Below the pieces are notes generated by a model, which was not told the DNA's origin, made no database searches, and worked only from the letters and a program-made list of their open reading frames with translations. From positions 1 to 64,000 of the forward strand of contig JAKFDI010000025.1 in assembly GCA_036676235.1 (NCBI GenBank): a DNA stretch of 64,000 bases. Direction: 5' to 3'. The translations under genes and the position numbers were made by a program. The first letter of the stretch is position 1; each line of letters opens with the position of its first letter. Positions 42,280 through 49,989 of this stretch are shown here, one piece after another. The DNA comes from JAKFDI01 sp036676235. Its GTDB lineage: Bacteria; Pseudomonadota; Gammaproteobacteria; Burkholderiales; Burkholderiaceae_C.

Positions 42280-43071
42280 TCACGTCGTGCGCCCCGCCGG
42301 CCCCTTCCACCCGGTGATGTCGGCATGAACGAAGTACGCGCACTCATCCGCCTCCGAGCCCACCTGCTTCGTCACGCGCACCCACCGCCCTCCCGGCAGG
42401 GACAGCTCGAACGGTGAATCGACATACCGCTGCTTGTCCTTGAGCGTCTCGACGCTTTGCAGGAACTCGGGCGCCGTCGGTGCTTCGCTCCAGGCGTTGC
42501 GATACAGAAGCGCGAACGGTGATCCGACGGCCTCGTCGAGCGACGACAGACCGTAGAGCTTGAGGAACGCCCGGTTGGCCCAAAGAATGCGCCCGGCCGC
42601 GTCGACGATGAGAACTCCGTCCGACAGTCGTTCGAGCACGCTGGCGGCTTGCGGGTCGAAGTCGGCCGGAATCGTCGCCGGCGATTCCGGGTCCGGATCC
42701 GACGCCGCCACTCTTCGCCACATGCGAACACGGCCGAGCGGCCCGATGGTCATGGACGACGCCCGCACGCGATGGCCGCCGTACTCGAACTCGAACGGGC
42801 GCTTCTGGGTTCGGTGCCGTTCGATCCCCTCCGCGACATGCCGTTCGAGGAGATGCATCTCGTCCTTGTCGAGCAGCGTGCCGTAGAACCGGCGCAAGTT
42901 CGCCTCGTAGGCTTCGCCCTTGTGTACATGCCCGGCGTGCACCGGAAAGAACTCCAGGAACGAGCGGTTCCAGGCCAAGGTGCGGTCGTCGGCGTCGAAC
43001 GCGCAAAAGGCCACCTCGAGCCCGTCGAGCGCCTCGGCGATTCCTCGAAGCAGGATGTCCTTCATGTCCAT
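42280..43071 (-). CDS. PAS-domain protein without an output domain
   Basis: A 263-residue soluble protein with two PAS-like modules: the first at about residues 10-125 (LRGIAEALDGLEVAFCAFDADDRTLAWNRSFLEFFP, a PAS_7-type), the second at about 140-255 (VLERLSDGVLIVDAAGRILWANRAFLKLYGLSSLDEAVGSPF). No kinase, GGDEF or DNA-binding domain follows, so any signal is passed by protein contact. Start at 43071 with GGAGG 8 bases upstream. It lies 91 bases downstream of selC in the same direction and could be transcribed with the selenocysteine genes. Ligand unknown. Confidence 0.85.
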   Translation of the reverse strand: MDMKDILLRGIAEALDGLEVAFCAFDADDRTLAWNRSFLEFFPVHAGHVHKGEAYEANLRRFYGTLLDKDEMHLLERHVAEGIERHRTQKRPFEFEYGGHRVRASSMTIGPLGRVRMWRRVAASDPDPESPATIPADFDPQAASVLERLSDGVLIVDAAGRILWANRAFLKLYGLSSLDEAVGSPFALLYRNAWSEAPTAPEFLQSVETLKDKQRYVDSPFELSLPGGRWVRVTKQVGSEADECAYFVHADITGWKGPAGRTT

Positions 43072-43162
43072 CGCTTCGCCTCCGGCGAAGACTGTTGCGA
43101 CACCGCAGTATGCGCAGTCGCCGAGGTGCGGAGCCCTCGCCGTGGCGATCGACGAAAGGGAC

Positions 43163-43259
43163 TGGCGGAAGGAAGTGGGAGTCGAACCCACCAGACACGC
43201 TTGAGCGCGTCTCGCCGGTTTTGAAGACCGGGCGCTCCACCGGGATGCGATTGCCTTCC
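43163..43259 (-). tRNA. selC: tRNA-Sec (anticodon UCA)
   Basis: A 97-nt transcript on the minus strand from GGAAGGCAATCG to a genomically encoded CCA. The anticodon loop reads CUUCAAA (anticodon UCA), the variable arm is long (stem GACGCGC/GCGTGTC around a short loop), and the T arm is GTGGGTTCGACTCCCAC. The extended acceptor arm and long variable arm are characteristic of selenocysteine tRNA. It lies 11 bases after selB. Confidence 0.96.
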
Positions 43260-43270
43260 TTGCGAAAACC

Positions 43271-45184
43271 TTAGCACGCGGCCTCGCGCACCGCGGGCCT
43301 GCGGCGCGCGCCGTCGAAGTGCATCAGGTGCTCGCGGTCCATGAATTCGAGCACCTGCACCGTGAGGTTGCGGCCGATGCCGGTGCGGTCGCGGAACGCT
43401 GCGGCATCGAAGCCGCCGTCGTCGGACTCACCGGCCAGGGCGTGGGCGATCTGCACCAGCTCGTCCACCGTGGGCGGCAGGTAGTAACGGTTGGGGGCGA
43501 CGCGCACGAGTTGGCCGAGGTGTGCGGCGCGCATGAGGGACGCCAGCAGTTCGGGCAGCGGCAGGGCGAGCGCTGTGGCGAGCTCGCCGACGATGGGCGG
43601 GCGCAGGCCGGTGGGCTCGAGCAATGTCGTCACGCGCGCGAGCAGCGCGGCGTCGGCCTCCGACAGAACGGCGCGGTGCGCGTGCAGGCGCACGCGCAAG
43701 CCGTCGCGCGCCACCGTGCCGTCGTGCACAAGCGCCGTGAGGGCGGCGTGCAGCACGGCCGTCGGCGGACGCGGATTCATGCGAGCCGCGAGGTCTGCTG
43801 ACGACGGACCGACGCTCGCCGGGTCGTCGGCATGCCAGCCGGCCAGCGCGGCAGGGATGGCTTCGCACCACGCTTGCCAGTGCGATGAAGACAGGGCGCG
43901 TGCGCCGCCGTCGCCGGCGATCTGCACCAGCGGCACCGCCGCATGAACGGCCGTTGACTCGGCGGCGGTGAGGTTGCACGCCAGATCGAAGCGCGCCAGA
44001 TCGATGCCCGCGGACTCGCCTTCGAGCAGGGCGGCGAGGGCTTGCGCCGGTGTGGGCAGCGCGAGCGCCGCCAGCTGCTGCAGGCGCACCGGCCGGGCGC
44101 GCCCGCGCGGTGGGCCGAAGGGGTCGATCACCCAGCCGCCGGCCACGGTGCCGTGCGCTGTGGGATCGCGCAGGATGAAGCGGTCGCCGCGCAGCGCGGC
44201 CACGGGGGCGTCGAGCACCAGTTGCGCGAGGCCGCTCGCGCCGGGTTCGAGCGCGCCGGCCTGCAGCGGTGCGACATGCGCGCCGCAGGCTGCGGCGCCG
44301 ATGTGCAGGTGCAGCGCGCTGCGCTGCGTGAGGGCGCGGGGCGCATCGGCCAGCACCTCGAGCTGAACGTCCAGGCGTGTCGTCGGCGCATGCGCCTCGG
44401 GCGCGACGATCCAGTCGCCGCGTGCCGGCTCGGTGCGCCGCAGTTCGAGGCCCGCCAGATTCAGTGCGCAACGCTCGCCGACCCGCGCCCATTCGGCGCT
44501 CTCGTTCTGCGCGTGGATGGCACGCACGCGCGCCGCCGCGCCGCCTGGCGACACGATCACCGCATCGCCCACGCGGGCGGCGCCCGACAGCACCATGCCG
44601 GTGACCACGCGCCCCGCACCGGCGACCGCGAAGCTGCGATCGACGGCCATTCGGAAGTGGCCCGTGCCGGCGCGTGCAGCCAAGGCTTCGCCTGCCTCGC
44701 GCAGGTGTTCGCGCAGTGCCGCTACGCCGTCGCTGCTGGGTGTGGCAAGGGGGAACACCGGCGCCTGCGCATACGGGCCGGCGGCAAGCAGGGCCGCAAT
44801 ATCGCGCTCGGCGTGCCGCACGCGCTCGGGCGCCACGCGATCGATCTTGGTCAGCGCCACCACGCAGCGCGGCACGCCCAGCAGGCGAAGGATGGCGAGG
44901 TGCTCGTGCGTCTGCGGCATCGGCCCGTCGTCGGCGGCGACCACGAGCAGCGCGAGGTCGACGCCGCCCACGCCGGCCAGCATGTTGCGCACGAAGCGCT
45001 CGTGGCCCGGCACGTCGACGAAGCCCATGCGCCGCGCGCCGCCGAAATCGGCATAGGCAAAGCCGAGGTCGATGGACAAGCCGCGACGCTTCTCCTCGGC
45101 CAGCCGGTCGGTGTCGATGCCGGTCAGCGCCTGGACCAGGCTCGTCTTGCCATGGTCCACATGGCCGGCGGTGGCGACGATCAC
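43271..45184 (-). CDS. selB: SelB, selenocysteine-specific elongation factor
   Basis: A 637-residue translation factor that delivers Sec-tRNA to UGA codons carrying a SECIS. The GTPase domain begins MIVATAGHVDHGKTSLVQALTG (G1), then FVDVPGHERFVRNML (G3) and ALTKIDR (G4). Beta-barrel domains follow, and the C-terminal winged-helix repeats (for example ALLARVTTLLEPTGLRPPIVGEL and FRDRTGIGRNLTVQVLEFMDREHLMHFDG) bind the SECIS hairpin. Overlaps selA by 4 bases. Length is typical for proteobacterial SelB. Confidence 0.96.
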   Translation of the reverse strand: MIVATAGHVDHGKTSLVQALTGIDTDRLAEEKRRGLSIDLGFAYADFGGARRMGFVDVPGHERFVRNMLAGVGGVDLALLVVAADDGPMPQTHEHLAILRLLGVPRCVVALTKIDRVAPERVRHAERDIAALLAAGPYAQAPVFPLATPSSDGVAALREHLREAGEALAARAGTGHFRMAVDRSFAVAGAGRVVTGMVLSGAARVGDAVIVSPGGAAARVRAIHAQNESAEWARVGERCALNLAGLELRRTEPARGDWIVAPEAHAPTTRLDVQLEVLADAPRALTQRSALHLHIGAAACGAHVAPLQAGALEPGASGLAQLVLDAPVAALRGDRFILRDPTAHGTVAGGWVIDPFGPPRGRARPVRLQQLAALALPTPAQALAALLEGESAGIDLARFDLACNLTAAESTAVHAAVPLVQIAGDGGARALSSSHWQAWCEAIPAALAGWHADDPASVGPSSADLAARMNPRPPTAVLHAALTALVHDGTVARDGLRVRLHAHRAVLSEADAALLARVTTLLEPTGLRPPIVGELATALALPLPELLASLMRAAHLGQLVRVAPNRYYLPPTVDELVQIAHALAGESDDGGFDAAAFRDRTGIGRNLTVQVLEFMDREHLMHFDGARRRPAVREAAC

Positions 45185-46566
45185 GGGGCGGACGGCAGCG
45201 CGAGTTGCGCGGTGAAGCCGGCCTCGTCTTCGAGGCAGCGCACATCGAGCAGCAGGGCGCCATCGGAGATGCGGCCGATCACCGGCGTCGGCAGCGCACG
45301 CAGGCCGGCCGCCAGCCGGTCGAGCGCCTTGCCCGATGCCTTGCCGGGTGGCGTGAGCCGCAATGCGTGACTAGTCAGTAGGTCGGCCGGCATCGCGCCG
45401 CTGCCGATCTGGCTGTGCACCGGCGCCACGTCGACCGCCGCGCGTTCGCCGGCCCAGGCGGCAAGCAGTGGCTGCAGGCGATGCGCCAACGCTTCGATGT
45501 CGCCGGCCGGCCGCGTCAACCAGCGCAAGGTGGGCAACTGCTGCGCCAATCGTTCGGGATCGGCATGCAGCCGCAGCACCGCCTCCAGCGCCGCGAGGCT
45601 CAGCTTGTCGCAGCGCAGCGCGCGCTTGAACGGGTTCTTCTTGAGCTTGGCGATGAGGTCGGCGCGCCCCACCACGATGCCGGCCTGCGGGCCGCCGAGC
45701 AGCTTGTCGCCGCTGAAGGTGACGAGGTCGGCGCCGGCCGCCAGCGTCTCGGCGGGCGTGGGCTCGTGCGGCAGGCCGAAGCGCGCGAGGTCGATGAGTG
45801 AGCCGCTGCCGAGGTCGACCACGAAGGGCAGGCCGTGCTGCCGGCACAGCGCGGCGAGCTCGCGCTCATCCGCCGCGGCGGTGAAGCCTTCGATGCGGTA
45901 GTTGCTGGTGTGCACCTTGAGCATCAGCGCCGTGCGCGGGCCGATGGCGGCGGCGTGGTCGCGCAGGTGCGTGCGGTTGGTCGTGCCCACTTCGCGCAGC
46001 CGGCAGCCGGCCTGCACCATCATGTCGGGCAGGCGGAAGGCGCCGCCGATCTCGATCAGCTCGCCGCGCGAGACGATGACCTCGCGCCGCTTGCCGAGGG
46101 TGCTCAGCACCAGCATCAGCGCCGCGGCGTTGTTGTTCACGACCGTGGCGGCTTCGGCGCCAGTGAGGCGGCGCAGCAGGTCTTCCACATGGTCGTCGCG
46201 GTCGCCGCGTCGGCCGGTCTGCAGGTCGAATTCGAGATTGGAGGCGCCCGCCGCCACCTCGCGGATCGCGTCCAGCGCCTGCTCCGGCAGTGGCGCGCGG
46301 CCGAGGTTGGTGTGCAGCACCGTGCCGCTGAGGTTGAACACGCGGCGCAGCGAAGGCTGCACCAGATCACGCACGCGCGATTCGATGCCGTGCAGTAGGT
46401 CGGCCTCGTTGCACGGGATCGCCGCGTCGCGCCGTGCCGCCAGTTCGGCACGCACGGCTTCGAGCACGAGGGGCCGGCCGTGCGCCGCGATGAGTGCCGC
46501 GCAGCCCGGCCAGCCCAGCACGCGATCGACCGCCGGTGGCCGAAACGACGGCGGCTCGCGCGTCAC
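45181..46566 (-). CDS. selA: SelA, L-seryl-tRNA(Sec) selenium transferase
   Basis: A 461-residue PLP enzyme that turns Ser-tRNA(Sec) into Sec-tRNA(Sec) using selenophosphate. It has RVFNLSGTVLHTNLGRAPLPEQA, ATVVNNNAAALMLVLSTL, SRGELIEIGGAFRLPDMM, GTTNRTHLRDH, VVDLGSGSLID and the PLP lysine in VTFSGDKLLGGPQAGIVVGR. It starts 24 bases after the UGSC selenoprotein gene and overlaps selB, so selenoprotein and machinery are one transcript. Confidence 0.96.
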   Translation of the reverse strand: MTREPPSFRPPAVDRVLGWPGCAALIAAHGRPLVLEAVRAELAARRDAAIPCNEADLLHGIESRVRDLVQPSLRRVFNLSGTVLHTNLGRAPLPEQALDAIREVAAGASNLEFDLQTGRRGDRDDHVEDLLRRLTGAEAATVVNNNAAALMLVLSTLGKRREVIVSRGELIEIGGAFRLPDMMVQAGCRLREVGTTNRTHLRDHAAAIGPRTALMLKVHTSNYRIEGFTAAADERELAALCRQHGLPFVVDLGSGSLIDLARFGLPHEPTPAETLAAGADLVTFSGDKLLGGPQAGIVVGRADLIAKLKKNPFKRALRCDKLSLAALEAVLRLHADPERLAQQLPTLRWLTRPAGDIEALAHRLQPLLAAWAGERAAVDVAPVHSQIGSGAMPADLLTSHALRLTPPGKASGKALDRLAAGLRALPTPVIGRISDGALLLDVRCLEDEAGFTAQLALPSAP

Positions 46567-46590
46567 GGCGCCATCCGCCGAGCGAAAAGC

Positions 46591-47115
46591 TCAGCTCGAG
46601 GTGATGCGTGCCAGGATGCCGGGCAGCGCCGCGTCGGCAAGCGCGCGCAACTCGTCGTCGCTGCGGTCCTGGATCGGATGCGCGACGAACACCATCGCCG
46701 GGTCGAAGCCCAGCGCCTTGGCCTGCAATGCGGCCGCCTGCACGAATTCGGTGGACGCAACCGCCACTCCGGGAAGACCACGCGCTTCGAGATCTGCGAT
46801 GTCATGCATACAGCACGACGTGCAGGACCCTCAGTCGGCCAGGCCTTCGATGACGACGCGGCATTCGGCCGCGATCTGCTGGCGCAGCGCGGTCGGCGCC
46901 GGCCGCGTGAAGGTGGGCTTGCGGTAGCGCCTGACCTGCACGCCACGCTCGGCCAGCCGCTCAGCGATGCGGTCGAGGAACACGTTGCCGCGCGCCTTCG
47001 AGATGTCGAGCACGCCGACGGTGAGGCCGTCGAGCGATGGCGGTCGCACGCTCAGCGCGCGGGCCACGGGCGAGCGCTCCGAGGTCGGGTCGAGCAGGGT
47101 GAGTGGATCGCTCAT
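46591..47115 (-). CDS. UGSC-motif selenoprotein (in-frame UGA read as selenocysteine)
   Basis: A single 174-residue frame is interrupted only by TGA at 46833-46831 (residue 95). The reading across it is CRVVIEGLAD-U-GSCTSCC-MHDIADLE, the U-G-S-C motif of the UGSC (seleno)protein family. The N-terminal part has LDGLTVGVLDISKARGNVFLDRIAERL and RYRKPTFTRPAP; the C-terminal part has GVAVASTEFVQAAALQAKALG and FVAHPIQDR. A bSECIS-like hairpin starts six bases after the UGA, and selA, selB and selC follow directly. Conventional calling gives a 94-aa gene and a 72-aa gene. Three further cysteines follow Sec within 7 residues, suggesting redox chemistry. The enzymatic function is unknown. Overlaps the upstream gene by 4 bases. 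Confidence 0.92.
46794..46825 (-). promoter_or_regulatory. Bacterial SECIS-like hairpin
   Basis: On the minus strand, CTGC (46825-46822), internal loop, GTCGTGC (46819-46813), loop TGTAT (46812-46808), GCATGAC (46807-46801), internal loop, GCAG (46797-46794). The upper stem has 7 pairs, one of them G-U. The apical loop lies about 18 bases after the UGA and contains a GU, as in bacterial SECIS elements recognised by SelB. Folding was done by eye. Confidence 0.65.
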
Positions 47116-48548
47116 TCGGTGATCTCCTTGGAAACAGGGGTCGAGCCGGTCGGGCCGGAGGCGGCCCAGCCGGCGATGACGGCCGAAAACAATCCCGCCG
47201 TGCCGCCGGCGCGCACGATGATGAGGCCGCCGGGGCGGAACTTGGGCACTTGTTGACCGGCCAGCGCGGCGGGCAGGCCTTCGGCAATGCCGCCGACACC
47301 GGCGAGCAGTTCATCGGCGGGTGTCAGCAGCAGGCGTTCGAGTTCTTCGCGCAGCCGGGCCTTGGACCAGCCGGCCTCGATGAAGACGCGGCTGTGCTCG
47401 GGCGAGACGACGAGCAGCGCATCGCCCGCCATCGCGAGCTTGGGGTGGTCCACCGCGCGCAGGCACAGCGCGAAGCTGCGCGCCAGCGATTCGGGCGTGC
47501 GCGATTTCTGATCGACGATGCCCTGCACGCCTTCGCCGGCGAAGAGGGTGACGGTCGACGCGTCGCGCGCGAAGCCGCGCTCCACCGACAGCGGCTCCCA
47601 CTCCGGATGTTCGGCCTCGGCGAAGCAGAAGCTGTATTTGCCCGGTGTGCCGAGCGTCGAACGATCCAGCTCGCCGGGGCGCCCGCCGCCGACGTTGCGG
47701 ATGACGAGCTGCAGCGCGCGGCCGATGGAGGCGTTCGCCCGGTGGCCCTGGCCCAGCGCATTCACGCCCGAGTTCAGGCCGACGCGCTGTGCCACCGGCC
47801 CGTTCACGATCACCACCGGGCCGGCGAACATGGTGGTGCACAGCACGCCGTGCGTGCCGAACTCGTCGATGAGTGCGGCTTCCACGGCGGCCAGCACGAC
47901 CGGCAGGTACTCCGGCTTGCAGCCGGCCATGACGGCGTTGACGGCCACCTTTTCCACCGTGCAGGGCGCCAGGTCGGGCGGCATCAGGCCGAGGATCTCG
48001 TCGGGCGCGCGGGTCGTGCCCTGCAGCATGCGCAGCACGCGCTCGGGCGTGGGCGGCACAACCGGCAGGCCATCGGTCCAGCCGCGGTCGAAGCAGGCTT
48101 CGATGGGGTCCTCGGCGGCGCCGATCTCCACGCGGCGGGACTCGAGGCCTGGGTCGCCGAAGCGCAGCAGCAAGGCTTCCGCGATGCCGGGGTCCAGCGT
48201 CTTGGAGGCACAGCCGGGTCTCAGCTCGGGCAGGCTCGCGCCAAGTTCGGGCCGCCCGCTGATCTGCTGCCAGTCGCCGCGGTGCCAGCCGAAGGTGCGC
48301 GCTACTTCTCGGCCGCCTTCTACGCGAATGAGCGTCGGCACGAACTCGGTCTTGAGGCGGTAGGACTGTTCGAGGGTCTGGTCGTGCACCGTGCCGGGCA
48401 GGCCGGCGGCGTAATCGTCCGAGTCCTGCACGTAGACCGTGAGCGGCAGCTCGCCCTGCGCCAGCTCGTGCAGCAGCGGCTCGACCAACACGCAGGTGGG
48501 GCATTCGCGCTTGGCGATGACGATGAGGCCGTCGGGCAGGGGAGTCAT
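47112..48548 (-). CDS. Thioredoxin-domain fusion protein, partner of the UGSC selenoprotein
   Basis: A 478-residue protein. Residues ~1-95 are thioredoxin-like with the dithiol CPTC at 16-19 (VIAKRECPTCVLVEPLLHEL) and the cis-proline region TEFVPTLIRV. From about 140 a separate domain begins (PIEACFDRGWTDGLPVVPPTPERV) with TVEKVAVNAVMAGCKPEYLPVVLAAVEAAL, VIVNGPVAQRVGLNSGVNALGQGHRANASIGRALQLV and GELDRSTLGTPGKYSFCFAE. I associate this domain with UGSC-motif proteins in other genomes; its function is unknown. ATG 48548 with AGGA upstream; the stop overlaps the selenoprotein start (ATGA). It probably supplies electrons to, or forms a complex with, the selenoprotein. Confidence 0.85.
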   Translation of the reverse strand: MTPLPDGLIVIAKRECPTCVLVEPLLHELAQGELPLTVYVQDSDDYAAGLPGTVHDQTLEQSYRLKTEFVPTLIRVEGGREVARTFGWHRGDWQQISGRPELGASLPELRPGCASKTLDPGIAEALLLRFGDPGLESRRVEIGAAEDPIEACFDRGWTDGLPVVPPTPERVLRMLQGTTRAPDEILGLMPPDLAPCTVEKVAVNAVMAGCKPEYLPVVLAAVEAALIDEFGTHGVLCTTMFAGPVVIVNGPVAQRVGLNSGVNALGQGHRANASIGRALQLVIRNVGGGRPGELDRSTLGTPGKYSFCFAEAEHPEWEPLSVERGFARDASTVTLFAGEGVQGIVDQKSRTPESLARSFALCLRAVDHPKLAMAGDALLVVSPEHSRVFIEAGWSKARLREELERLLLTPADELLAGVGGIAEGLPAALAGQQVPKFRPGGLIIVRAGGTAGLFSAVIAGWAASGPTGSTPVSKEITE

Positions 48549-48568
48549 GCGATCCGGGTTCCTGGTGG

Positions 48569-48585
48569 TGCCACGCATCGTGGCA
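48569..48585. promoter_or_regulatory. Palindrome before the selenoprotein operon
   Basis: TGCCACG-CAT-CGTGGCA, perfect 7-bp arms, 20 bases before the start of the first gene of the operon. It could be an operator or sequester the ribosome site. Confidence 0.45.
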
Positions 48586-48639
48586 TTGGAACCGGTGCGG
48601 CGATGTCTCGTGCACGACAGGGGTAACCAGGCCGCTCCC

Positions 48640-48760
48640 TGAGCCTGTCGGCGCCTCATACGGATTCGCGATCGAACGATAGGAACCGTTCGGGCTGAGC
48701 CTGTCGAAGCCCCGGATTCGCACCCTGGCACTTCGACAAGCTCAGTGCGAACGGGAGTAC
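48640..48760. repeat. Short CTGAGCCTGTCGAAG repeats upstream of the selenoprotein operon
   Basis: Three copies in both orientations: CTGAGCCTGTCGG at 48641, CGTTCGGGCTGAGCCTGTCG at 48687 and CTTCGACAAGCTCAGTGCG at 48731. They fill the gap between the selenoprotein operon and an acyl-CoA dehydrogenase gene. Confidence 0.85.
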
Positions 48761-48788
48761 GGAGAGTCCCGTGCACTCCGGCGTTCGA

Positions 48789-49985
48789 TCAGAGTCCCAA
48801 CACGTGCTTGGCGATGATGTTGCGCTGAATCTCGTTGCTGCCGCCGTAGATCGACATCGCCCGCCGCCAGAAGTAGTTGGCCGGTGCGCCGACGAGGCTG
48901 GCGTCGATGGCCGCCATGTCGCCGCGGCCGCTCATCAGTTCCGGCTCGAGCGGCTGCCCTTGCGGCCCGGCGGCCTCGAAGATCAGCTCGGTGATGCGCT
49001 GGCCGACCTCGGTGCCGCGGATCTTCAGCGCCGACGCAAGCCCCGCGCCGGGCGAACTGCCCGAGCCCATCGCTGACAGCGCGTGCAAGGTCATCACCTC
49101 GACCGACTTCAGTTGCGCCTCCACGGCCGACACCTTGGCGCGAAACACCGCGTCGTCGAGCAGCGGGCGACCTTGCGAATGAACCTCCGAGGCAATCCGC
49201 TTCAGCCGGTTGAGCGCGAAGGTGGAGAACCCGATGTTGGAGTTCTCCACCCGCTCATGCTCCAGCAGGAACTTGGCGTAGCTCCAGCCCTTGCCTTCCT
49301 CGCCGACGAGGTTGGCCTTGGGCACGCGCACGTCGGTGAAGAACACCGCGTTGAACGAGTGCGTGCCTTCCAGCATGGGAATCGGCTGGATCTCGATGCC
49401 CGGCATCTTCATGTCGATGAGCACGAAGGAGATGCCTTGCTGCGGGCGCGATTCGCGGCTGGTGCGTACCAGGCAGAACATCCAGTCGGCGTAGTGCGCG
49501 TACGAGGTCCAGATCTTCTGGCCGTTGACGAGGTAGTGGTCGCCGCGGTCTTCGGCGCGTGTGGCGAGCGAGGCGAGGTCGGAGCCCGAGGCCGGCTCCG
49601 AGTAGCCCTGGCACCACCAGGTCGTCGAGTCCCGAATGCCGGCGAGGTGCTGCGCCTTCTGCGCCTCGGTGCCGAAGTTGTAGATCACCGGGCCGACCAT
49701 GCGCGGGCCGAAGGGCTGGATGGTGGGGCAGTTCAGCTCGGCGCTCGTCGTCTCGAAGATGTAGCGCTGCACCGCGCTCCAGCCCGGGCCGCCCTGTTCC
49801 TTCGGCCAGGTGTAGGCATGCCAGCCCTGGCGGCCGAGGATTTGCTGCCAGCGCATGAAGTCGCCGCGCTGCAGGTGCAAGTCGTGCGCCACGCGCCCGG
49901 CGATGTCGCGCGGCAGGTTCTCGGTGATGAAGGCGCGAACCTCCTGGGCGAAGGCTTGCTCTTCCGTGGAGAAGGTGAGTTCCAT
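48789..49985 (-). CDS. Acyl-CoA dehydrogenase (398 aa), paralogue of the 18409 gene
   Basis: A full-length flavoprotein. MELTFSTEEQAFAQEVRAFI, WWCQGYSEPASGSDLASLATRA, WTSYAHYADWMFCLVRTS, RVPKANLVGEEGKGW and the end IYGGSNEIQRNIIAKHVLGL show the same subgroup as the gene at 18409, with long identical stretches. AGGAG precedes the ATG. It follows the VOC gene (49990) after 4 bases, forming a two-gene operon transcribed away from the CoA-transferase gene. It introduces a 2,3-double bond in an acyl-CoA; chain or ring type unknown. Confidence 0.93.
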   Translation of the reverse strand: MELTFSTEEQAFAQEVRAFITENLPRDIAGRVAHDLHLQRGDFMRWQQILGRQGWHAYTWPKEQGGPGWSAVQRYIFETTSAELNCPTIQPFGPRMVGPVIYNFGTEAQKAQHLAGIRDSTTWWCQGYSEPASGSDLASLATRAEDRGDHYLVNGQKIWTSYAHYADWMFCLVRTSRESRPQQGISFVLIDMKMPGIEIQPIPMLEGTHSFNAVFFTDVRVPKANLVGEEGKGWSYAKFLLEHERVENSNIGFSTFALNRLKRIASEVHSQGRPLLDDAVFRAKVSAVEAQLKSVEVMTLHALSAMGSGSSPGAGLASALKIRGTEVGQRITELIFEAAGPQGQPLEPELMSGRGDMAAIDASLVGAPANYFWRRAMSIYGGSNEIQRNIIAKHVLGL

Positions 49986-49989
49986 GCGG

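Noticed and set aside
46591..46809. A separate 72-residue gene starting at ATG 46809
   Set aside because: It is the C-terminal half of the selenoprotein; the seven codons between the UGA and this ATG (GSCTSCC) are in frame and form the UGSC motif, and the ATG has no ribosome site of its own.
1745..48548. Functional link between betaine uptake (proVWX) and the selenoprotein as a betaine/glycine reductase
   Set aside because: The selenoprotein has the UGSC motif and none of the GrdA/GrdB sequence features; the loci are 40 kb apart.
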